A DNA stretch of 64,000 nt, taken from positions 122,247,016 through 122,311,015 of the forward strand of contig OX465580.1 in the NCBI GenBank assembly GCA_950022655.1, given 5' to 3'. The notes below the pieces were generated by a model. It did no database searches and had not been told where the DNA came from. It was given only the letters and a program-made list of their open reading frames with translations. The stretch comes from Alentia gelatinosa. Its lineage: Eukaryota; Annelida; Polychaeta; Phyllodocida; Polynoidae. The position numbers were made by a program, and so were the translations under genes. Positions 54,830-64,000 of this stretch are shown here, piece by piece (within the stretch, counting starts at the first letter, position 1; every line of letters starts with the position of its first letter).

Positions 54830-56700
54830 GACGTGTCTTTTCGGGCCAATTTTGATAATTTCATTGTTTGATCATATAATATAACCCGTAATCATGATAT
54901 CATTTTATGATTGATTAAAAATCTTAAATGTTATGTTATGCCAACATTAATTTTTATGAAGGTTTCATCATCATTGATAAATAATTTCCTAAATCATTAC
55001 ATATACACTACCATTTCGTAGGCCCAGGAAAATAAAGCCTTAATGAGGCGTCACCCTGCCACGGTCGGGTACGAGGGGCCGTGTCGGATCAGTTCTTCCT
55101 CGCGTAATTAACTGCGAATTCCAATCCGCCTCAATCAGGCAACAAGACCCTTGTATCGGACACGAACCAATCATGGATCGAGCCAGATCTTTCTGGCGCA
55201 TTTAGCTATTTTGGGAGGTAAAGTCGTGCATTTTGCGGTCGACTATTGTCAAGAAGCCCCATCTTTCTTCCAAAGATGGTTTGGTATATGCCTGAAACCG
55301 AAAACTATACATATGCATTGCTGTGACTGCAATCTAAGTGAAATCAGGCAGTGTACATACTTGGAAGTTTAAATAGATAACACTTTGGGTTTAAGAAAAT
55401 ATAAATAAAAGCAAATGTGAAAATCGTGTACTTCCGGTTCACAAGATGAATAAATTACGACAGAGCTTGCACGTTCAGAGGGGTATAATTGCTATTTGAC
55501 CGATCTTGAAGTATCAAGCACTTGCGTGAAATATTCTCATCCTTTCAACTACCACTCACCCAATCATTGTGTAACGTCTCGAGGCCTAAGCTCCAGGTAT
55601 ACACCTTAAGAGTAAAGAGGATATATATACACCCCATAATAGGTGGGTGATAAATAAGAACTGAATCACAGATGAAATAGGTACTTATCTTAATCGGGAA
55701 CTGATTTGAATGACAGATTCTACGGCTCATTTGCAAACATCAGGTGGCTTCTTGCTGCAGGTTAAGTTTTCATGCTCTGTGCAGTCATTAGCCGTTGAAC
55801 CAACAGCCAATGAGGATTTATCAGACTCGTTCCAGTCTGTCACAAATGCCAGGAGGGGTGCTCATGTCACTGACAACTTAGGTGTCATGTCAGCACACCC
55901 GGCCCCCATGTGAGCGAGAACGAGAAATAATGAGGGTGAACTTGCGATTCTCTTCATGCCTGCCGTAAAGTAAACATCAATACTTGGAGGAGCTGCTACA
56001 AAATGGCAACTGTCTTAATGCAGTCATTTTGGTACTAATAAATAAGGGCAATGTAGATGACTAATCTCTTTACATAAAAACAGATTTTATTACTCACGAT
56101 GGTGATGTGGAGAGTAGAACTTTAAAATTTTATATGGTTGCTCTAATAGTGGAACGATTTCCTCAGTGTACTGCGTAGAACCTAGACTGAAACTGTTTCA
56201 TATTGAAATGAATCAAAAGAATTGAAGCGGTCCCAGGTATCTGTAGAACGCCAATTGAAGGGCTTCCTATGTGACAACACTTGCTTTGCTTAATTTAAAA
56301 AAAACAAAGACACAAACTGTCACCCTGCTTTCTTAGAAGAAAGTATCGAAACAGTTTTTCGGAACTTAATATACTTGGGCAACCTGATAACTGCTTCCCA
56401 ATTGAGATATACAATAACACTATTCAAAAGAGTTATTACTCACCTGTCGACCTGTTCTGCGCAGTTGTCGGTGGCTTTGTAGATAACGCTTGACATTGTC
56501 TGGCCCTTTCTCTCACCAAAGCTGGATTTCGTTAGCTACTCCGTAAAGCTGCACGTCAGGATTTAGATGACATCTTTTGTTGACGTTGACAGCGGTCGTT
56601 ACGGGAGGGAAGAGAGACACATTGTCGCTAGCTTGCATGTTGCAAAATCCAATATAACGGCCTTTGGTTAGCAAGAGACTTTTCAACCTTTCTGCGGATA
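54830..56700. other. No recognised gene
   Basis: A GC-richer stretch at 55050-55145 shares GTCACCCTGCCA with 19273, possibly part of a short retroposon. The rest shows no coding signal. Confidence 0.35.
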
Positions 56701-56709
56701 CAAATAATG

Positions 56710-57807
56710 TACACTGTAAATCATTTTCGTAAAATATACAAGATAAGTTACCGTAAACGTGGACGGTATATCACCCTAATCTTTTGTACAGTTCGATACC
56801 GTATATTTGGTAAAGAAAAACGGTATTCAACTGTAAAAATATTCAGGACTGCAATCTAAGGTCAGTTTATGGTATAAAACTGTAAATATGGATACATTAG
56901 ATACACTTAGAATAACTCCGCCATCAGCAACAAATCAATGTAGTGAATAAAACTGGAGTTAACTTCATCAGAATGTGTAATAGATATTCATTAATCTCCT
57001 GTGAAGATTCTGCCATTTGAGCACATTTTTCTTAAATTGTCATCACATTAATATCATTCAAAGGATTAAGCACCACTTTCATAAGACATTTCTAAATCAT
57101 GAGTAGGATTGACTTCATTCTACCATATTAAATGCAGCCTTGACCTGTCAGATTCTCATGGGTATTCCTGTGATATAGTCTGCACTGATAACATTAGAGT
57201 TGAAAAACTTAGATAATAGAATATCATTGATAGTAATGATTAATGATATTGATAAACCAATATGCTGGTGGGGAATATATGATAGTAGACTTCACTAGAT
57301 ATTCACTATTGTATTTATAGATTGAATGTCTCCTGGGGGCCATCCATAAAGTCCATATGCCCTGAGAGAGGGGTCTGGGGCTAGAAATTCTGCCATATAT
57401 ATGCTCCTTCTTTGTTCTATTGCATATAAGACTGGGAGGAATGGTGGGGGTTTTCAAATTTCAGAAATTCTGCGAACATACTTAATAGATGCCTCCTACA
57501 TATAACAGTTCTTAAGAACCTCAACAACAAGATTTCTGGTATACGCATATTGAAGTGCTGTGCATATAGTATATTTCATACAGCTTTGCACCCTCATATT
57601 TACTGGTCTGAACCGTTTTCAAGATGTGTTAAAATTTATGGTCTGAAATATTTTACAGGTTAAAACCGTCACAAATATACAGTTTAAGACAGTCCAAATT
57701 TACAGTCAGAAATACGTTACGGTCACCCGTTAAGGTAACAGTACTTCCCTGGCACCCCAGTTGCCAGGGAAATACTGTAAAATTCACGGGAAATTTTCTA
57801 CAGTGTA
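56710..57807 (+). mobile_element. TACACTGTA-ended non-autonomous element, about 1.1 kb
   Basis: The left end is TACACTGTAAATCATTTTCG and the right end is its inverted counterpart, ...TTTTCTACAGTGTA. Many internal words of type TACAGT and ACTGTAAA are present on both sides. Its right half (57322-57808) matches 33121-33632. No transposase is found. It could be a hAT- or mariner-type MITE. Confidence 0.5.
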
Positions 57808-57809
57808 GA

Positions 57810-59260
57810 GAAAATAACATGACAGTACCTGTAGATCGCTGAAGGTTCTACATTGTCATCACACTCTGTTGTGTTTAGTAAGTATTCGACCAGCGGCTAA
57901 TTGGGACTGAATGTATTCGTTTATCCTACATAGATATCTATCCAAAATCTGAAATAAAACGAGTATTAACTGATGGGAGAATTGGCTACAGATCGCTCAT
58001 CTAAAAATAGATATATCAACGGGAAGATATGTCTAACCTACAACGGTCATATGCTCCGAGGAATTGACGCGTAATAATATCCGAGCATATACGAGGATAT
58101 TGTGTACAGTTTAATGAAACCAATTTGATTTTATAGTAAAACTTATGTAATATTTAAAGGGAAATCTACATCTAAGTGCTCATCATCTTCTCCCCCCTGG
58201 AAACGAGACACATGAGGCAGGCTTGGGAATAAATTTTATTAATTAATTAAGATGATTAATTGATGATAAAAAACAATGTATAAATATATATAAGAGAGTT
58301 GATGGTAATATTTGGTGATAACAAGAGATGAAAGCCATTGATGTAGGTAATAAAAAGTAAGATAATGAATTATAGGGTGATGGTGGGTGGGTAAAAATAA
58401 TTTATGATGTTAAGTGGTAGATTTGTGAAGGTGAAGTGAACGGGGTAAAGTGGTGTATGTTTGAATGTATTGATAATAAGTGCCATGAGTGCTGTGTGTA
58501 GTGTTGTGATGTGTGTGTTGGTCTCTTTCCCGAGACAGGAAATGACAACACCATTGTACCATTTAGGGGCCTTATTAGATGTTGTATAAGACATGGGAAC
58601 TGCTCTTGAGATTATCGCAGGAAGATCTTAAATTTCTCAGCGAAGCACTTATCTCCTATATTATTGTCTTATAACTGCTTACTGTGATTCAGCCTCAGAT
58701 GCACGGTAACCACACACATTTAAGACCAGAGGTACTTTAGACAAATGATGAAATCTTATTAATTAATTCAATAACAATTCAAATACAAACCACCTTCAAT
58801 AATAAATGTCGATGATATTTATACACTCCAGGTTTTCTCCTTTCTAATCACATTATTTTCATATCGTCCCAATAATTCTGTTCCAACAACATTAACTCAC
58901 TCCTCAGTATATCATTTCTCCGCACCTTTTAATCACCTTTCTGATCATAACACTTCCATCGTATTATCATTTCATCGATCCATCATTCTAATCAGTCCTG
59001 TAATTGAGCCTACAATTTCAGATATAATTTCACAGGTCCCTCTCACTTAGAGTCCAATCAGTGTTTTGAGCTACGGTATGTTCACTCCATGTGCTTTCCC
59101 TATGAAAGCTAGTTTTCTGAATGTCGGTTTTCTGGGCACTCACGGAGTAGAACTAAATTCAAACAGTCTGTACATCCCAAAGCGACCTCACTCCAGGTAG
59201 ACTAATGCCTCCAGCGCCTACTCAGCAGTCTCCTCGCCGTGGAGCAGCAAATATCGCTTA
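57810..59260. other. No gene seen; truncated relative of the GTATGCTCCG hairpins at 58040-58110
   Basis: CATATGCTCCGAGGAATTGA followed by CGCGTAATAATATCCGAGCA at 58047-58086 matches the inner stem and loop of the hairpin copies at 18.2 and 23.2 kb. The remainder has no signal. Confidence 0.4.
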
Positions 59261-59261
59261 C

Positions 59262-59635
59262 CTATACGGCATATAGCCTATGATCCATGGGCGCCGCCAT
59301 GACGCCCCCCTGAGTAGGTGTTCTTCACTAAAGGAGGTGAAAAAGTAGGTGTTCTTCACTAAAGGAGGTGGAAAAGAAGTGAGTGATAATTGGGAAATGT
59401 CACAACTTTAGCCTTGCTCACATATTTATATAAAGTGTTCCAACTGGAAAATATCATGTCTCGGGTTTAGTTATTATGTCATCCTACTTTGGGATGGGTG
59501 TAGAGAGTCAAGGGAACCATGGTAAAATATTGAATGGCAGTTGAATTTTGTAAGAACAAAGAGCCAGAATACAGGTTTGTCCCCCGACCACCTATTGACT
59601 GCTTCGTGAACTAACAATGGCTCTGTCCCCTATAG
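59262..59635 (-). mobile_element. CTATAGGG-ended MITE, copy 2 (inverse of 31963-32335)
   Basis: It reads CTATACGGCATATAGCC at the left and GGCTCTGTCCCCTATAG at the right. The inner AGTAGGTGTTCTTCACT unit is duplicated in tandem as in copy 1. Confidence 0.6.
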
Positions 59636-59639
59636 CTCA

Positions 59640-61310
59640 TCTAGATGTTATCTTTCTACTCTCTGTTGCTCAGAGCACATTGAGGAATACTCCTCCTTTT
59701 CAACGTCAGAGCATCACATGATAAACCAATATCCTTATAAAGAACACCTGTGCACTTATACCTTTCTACCACCACAATATCCTATCATTGCCTCTTACTT
59801 CGTTCATACTTTTCTACATTATTGAACCATGCACATATTAACTTATACATATTAATTACGAAAACCTAAGCAATTTGCGTGCAAGTACATAGTACATCAT
59901 ATCGAAGTAGAAACATACTATTTATTAAAAGACTTCTTCTTAGGTTTTACCAGAGAAACACATTTCGATATTTGGTATTATCATTAGTTGCTCAAAAGTG
60001 TTACAGCAGGTGTTGGTTTGGCAAAGATGTAGTCCTGACCTTTTTGCATTGAAAACCCTGACCTTCTAAGTACTGTACAAAATTGGGGAAACAGTCCTGC
60101 GTCGTAAGGAGCGAGTGATTCGATTCATTCCAGGATACTAGTTGCTCAGTATTGAAAATACTGTCCGGTCAGATCAGCTCCACTCTTTCTTTAATGATCA
60201 GTGATTGTGAGGCAGCTCTATTAAGTAAAGTCGTTCATAATTAGTCAATTGCAATTCTGATCAATCCCACCGACAATAGTTTGGAGATTGCTCTCCAAAA
60301 CTGTCCTCTCGTTCAGATTTCGTGAACGCCAAGATTTCAGTTAGGAATTGGCAAAAACCTGCTACCATGGAGACGGGAGCTTTCATTTTTGGATCCCCAA
60401 CACTAATCAATAGTCCTTTTCTGACATCTAGCTCGACAGTAACGGACATGGCGCTCTCAGGTTACCGGCCATAATGAGGGAGAGTCAAATTCTCGTTTGG
60501 AGGAATAATAATTCCCGAAGGCTCTAGATAATTGTCCACTTTGCCTATCATCTAAGGCTGCAATTTCTAGTTCTCAACTGTACCGTAAAGCCCTGATTAT
60601 GTATTTTACCACCATGAAATTCGAGGCTTTTGTGGAGGGTTGCTAATTTCTCTTAGGGGCAGATGTAAAAATAGTATAAATGGTAAATTTACCTCCCCAG
60701 GTTCTGCCATTTTATCAAGGTACTACAATTAATTGCATTCTAATTTGCTCATAAAGACTTAGAATATGCATGAAAACATATATGAGTGTGTGATTTGACT
60801 CCTCCATGTTTGTAGAATCTTTCTACTTTGAATGGTATGTAAAAGCCTCTAAAGTCATCTGAAGAACCCGCTAGTCCTTTCCTTAATTTTGATGTCACAT
60901 GTCTTATTTCATCTGAAAGTTAGTTACCCGTATTTCTTGATCATTCTTTCATGCTCTTTTTTCCCTAACTACTTCATTTCCCTCTTCATAGCTGAAGTGC
61001 TCATTCCGTTAGTTTAAGAGTTCATTAATTGTAAGGGCCTGGTAATATAACTAGAGTATTATCATCGGATCATTGCTACCTACCCCATTTAGTGTTACCC
61101 TTTTCTACACACACATACCCCCTTTACAAATACATCCATACATGAAAACCTCTCTTCAATCACTTCTTCCTTCTTCGTGAAAGCAACCAACAACACACGT
61201 GCTCTCAATTCTTTTTCTCTACTAATTGGGGAGGAGATATATTAATGAAGCATGATTGCATTTTTGAAATGAACAGAAGACACATACTATACCCTGTCAT
61301 TATCACTCAA
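59640..61310. other. No gene seen
   Basis: AT-rich, without repeat or coding signal that I can support. Confidence 0.4.
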
Positions 61311-61312
61311 CA

Positions 61313-61939
61313 ATGACTGAATGTTCTTTCGTATATTTACGAAAGGCTCGTGGACTCCGTTTTCGGCGCATCCTATATCTTCTTAACAGAGAAGCAATTC
61401 CGGCTGCGCTTCAACATATCAAAAATTCCAATAAAAAGAGCACCACCATAGTACAGCTGGCTTCAAAACAGAATTCTCTCAGTGCTTCGTTTATGTTACA
61501 TATTGGGATAGCATTCATAAAACAACTTGAGTGTCATGTTCACCCAACAGGCGGTCGTAAAATCTACCGTATTACCCGGATTTCTTGTTGGTCGACGCAC
61601 CACTTCCGCACCATTGACACCTGCCACCTGGCGGCAGGAGACATTGTTCTTCCGTCAGACCACCCGTATTCTGGTCGGTCCTTTATCATGTCAACATCCC
61701 TCGGAGTGATCCTAGCAGGATGTCATAAATTCACAATTGAAAAAAGTATTTTTGTTACTGGGATGGATCCGGCTCAAGTACAGATGTATGACACGATTAT
61801 TTCCAGATTAAATAGAAAAGCAGGAAAATTGCGAGGTTGCATACTTTTCGATACATGTTGCGCAAATCTTTTTCCTAGTCGTCCAGAGTTATGTTCTCTC
61901 CCGTTAAACCTTGGTGGCGGTGTCGGGTGCGGGTTATAA
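61313..61939 (+). CDS. Uncharacterised ORF, 208 codons
   Basis: This is the longest ORF outside the named elements that is not low complexity. The protein (MTECSFVYLRKARGLRFRRI...) has no signal peptide, membrane segment or motif that I recognise. GC content rises within 61520-61700, which could reflect coding origin. A shorter minus-strand ORF (61774-62004, MARKKQMYRKVFEKK...) overlaps its end and is an alternative. It may be a piece of an unidentified transposon, a host exon, or chance. Confidence 0.25.
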   Translation: MTECSFVYLRKARGLRFRRILYLLNREAIPAALQHIKNSNKKSTTIVQLASKQNSLSASFMLHIGIAFIKQLECHVHPTGGRKIYRITRISCWSTHHFRTIDTCHLAAGDIVLPSDHPYSGRSFIMSTSLGVILAGCHKFTIEKSIFVTGMDPAQVQMYDTIISRLNRKAGKLRGCILFDTCCANLFPSRPELCSLPLNLGGGVGCGL

Positions 61940-62009
61940 TCTCCGAAGTCGTCGGAAATTTTTTTTTCGAATACTTTTCGATACATCTGCTTTTTTCTCG
62001 CCATTTCTA

Positions 62010-63480
62010 AGTGAAATCAGTAAAAAAAATCATTTGTTATCTTAATTCTACGCTAATTTCGTCAAACCCCAATATCCTGGAACATATTGCAGAGCATAAA
62101 GACTATAGTATATTTCGTGGTGAATAAAAAGCGTGAGTAAAAAAGCCAAATAGTCGATCTGGACAGTCCGGGGGAAAGCGCTAAATTTTGTCAACTGCCT
62201 AGAAATCTTGGTTCAAACTGAAAACGTGGTATTGTATTTCTAACTCTTTATTTCCCAACGACATGTTCTTCTAACCTCGTTGTATTGACATAGTCATCGT
62301 TGATTACAGATGTAGTTATCAGTGTGGGATGGTGTGCTCTCATGGCAGTTCAGATGAGATGGCATCTTTATTGGAAGAAGTGAAAATATAATAGGTCTGC
62401 AGAAAACGTAATACATGTTTCCACCTCTGTGTAGAATTGGTGGGCACGGCGACTTATTCTGCTTCCAAAGGCAGAGATAATCTACACAAGGTTCTGTAAT
62501 CATTCGTAATGAAACACAAACAGACGTGTTTACATTTTGGTTTTGCCCTTCGAATACTGTTGAGCTGGATAAACGATGTGTTTGTTTGTCATTCGGGCTT
62601 ATCCGACATGTAATAACATTACCTGGATTAACACTGAAATCTATCAGGAATAGGCTTGGATATCTAAGGATTTAACTTCATAATAGTGCAATAGAATATG
62701 AGAACAGTTTTATCATTGCGCAATTTTGTGTCTGTCCAAATTCAGCGATATATAATGAGCGATTTCTGCGAAGGTTGCCCACGAGAAATAACATGCTTAA
62801 TTTGCGAAGCAATTTCTGCATGTTAAGTGTACATATACATGTACTTAACAAGTCATAGTATCTAAAATTATATGGCCATCAGCTTTGATACAAACAATAT
62901 TGTATAAGTTTGTCAAGCATTTGTTCATGTAATATCTCAGTTATTGATTGCATTCCAATCTAAATGGGTCTTCAGCTTCACTGACTGGAAACACACGAAC
63001 TCGCAGCTCATATCTTGGTATTGTTTACACAAGAAGCAATTCGAGAGTAGTTATGAAGCGCCTCATAGCTACACGCCTTAGCTACACGAGGAGGCCTGTA
63101 TGCTCTAACTGGCGTTTGAAAAGTTTAAGTCTGCAGTTCCGATCAAACAGACCCAAAAGCTCCATACCAACTACAATTAGATAGAAAGACATTAAATTTA
63201 TGCGGACCCATGCACGTACCATTCAACAATCGCACAGATATTGTAATGAACACGCACCAATCGAACCAAAACCTCTGCGTAGGATTATCATTCCTGAGTT
63301 GCCTGATCATGGTTCACAAATACGTTGGTTATGTGGCCTATTTAGAATGGAGTTGTTGATGTTTACCAAATTCCCATTAAAAACACCATCGTTGATAAGG
63401 TTGGTTGGTAGGCATACACTGTCAAAATACTGTTATTAAAGAATAGGAAAATATAGACCACAAAGATCCAGAATGGATTA
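62010..63480. other. No gene recognised
   Basis: Short ORFs at 62948-63184 and 63200-63439 have slightly coding-like composition and precede the LINE fragment at 63500, so they may be its decayed upstream part. I cannot identify motifs in them. Confidence 0.3.
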
Positions 63481-63509
63481 GCCATTTTCAGAAACGTTTA
63501 TTCACGTTT

Positions 63510-64000
63510 GGGACACCAATATACGACATCAATAACTTAACCACTGTATTCATTGACTTAAAAAAATATTAACAATATTTATCTTAAGAAAATCTACAAC
63601 ATAGGACTTAATGATAACTGCCCCTGGTTTAGTGATTGTCTCACTCATAGAACACAGTGAATTAATCTAATGAATAATTGCATATGGTTTGCCTCAATGG
63701 TCAGTTCTTGGACCAAGCTTGTTCCTGATATATATCGAAGACCTAGCAAAAGTATCAGAGTACCTACCCTGCAATGCTGCGATAAAACATCTTTGAAGAT
63801 GCATAGTTCTATGGCTACTACTCAGCTAAACGACATACAGAAAGTACTACCATTAGTCCAGAATTGGTGTAGAAGTAATCTACTTACAATTAATGCAAAA
63901 AGATACTATGGATGTCATATGGTCAACCTCTTGCAGCTGAGCCATCAAACCTGCAGATGAACAACTGCATATTTAAACAAGTCAACAGTTTCTGCTATCT
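63510..64000 (+). pseudogene. Degenerate LINE reverse transcriptase, continuing beyond the window
   Basis: Frames joined by indels show successive RT motifs: TTVFIDLKK (motif with the first Asp), NIYLKKIYNIGLNDNCPWF and SDCLTHRTQ, LPQWSVLGPSLFLIYIEDLA (the PQGSVLGPLLF box), FEDA at the place of the YADD box, and LVQNWCRSNLLTINAK (thumb). Stops and at least two frameshifts are present, so it is old. Its sequence differs from the LINE at 8.1-9.3 kb. Confidence 0.7.

Overview
This window looks like intergenic or intronic DNA of an animal, most probably a marine invertebrate (lancelet, echinoderm, hemichordate or lophotrochozoan; I cannot choose among them). The reasons are spliceosomal introns with GT/AG ends, AT-rich background, many MITE-like and foldback repeats, a THAP/ISL2EU-type DNA transposon, tyrosine-recombinase retrotransposons and APE-type LINE fragments. 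I recognise no ordinary host gene; every gene I can name belongs to a mobile element.

Region 1 (1-12.7 kb) is the main gene-bearing part. A DDE transposase on the + strand (exons 107-341 and 4463-5320; its 5' part lies outside the window) converges on a minus-strand gene of eight exons (12350 down to 5727). Those exons join with every reading phase preserved into a 436-residue protein carrying a SWIM zinc finger and a YqaJ-type nuclease. This pair of genes is the layout known for ISL2EU transposons. A 5'-truncated LINE (about 8100-9335, poly-A tailed) sits in intron 4 of the nuclease gene. A TTAA-flanked MITE and GC-rich inverted repeats fill the 4.1-kb transposase intron.

Region 2 (12.7-26.3 kb) has no recognisable gene. 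It holds MITEs and hairpins, including a 1.66-kb element that carries a 0.9-kb (CCACAM)n minisatellite between short terminal inverted repeats.

Region 3 (26.37-30.9 kb) is a nearly complete, strikingly GC-rich tyrosine-recombinase retrotransposon: gag-like ORF, RT/RNase H ORF and tyrosine recombinase ORF, flanked by split direct repeats in the order A1-ORFs-B1-A2-B2. That arrangement identifies it as a Ngaro/PAT-type DIRS-order element. It is damaged by a frameshift in a G-run near the recombinase active site.

Region 4 (30.9-64 kb) is again gene-poor: dispersed repeat families (several with two to five copies in the window), a 619-bp-arm foldback element with TTA target duplications (40569-42121), a second fragmentary Ngaro-like element (about 44.1-45.3 kb), a decayed DIRS1-like relic (46.5-47.7 kb), LINE 3' fragments, microsatellites and, at the right edge, a degenerate LINE reverse transcriptase.

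The best candidates for a second look are the intact SWIM-YqaJ gene with its convergent transposase, the split-repeat tyrosine-recombinase element whose junctions share a 5-nt core, and the large foldback element that interrupts a repeat whose uninterrupted relatives are also in this window.
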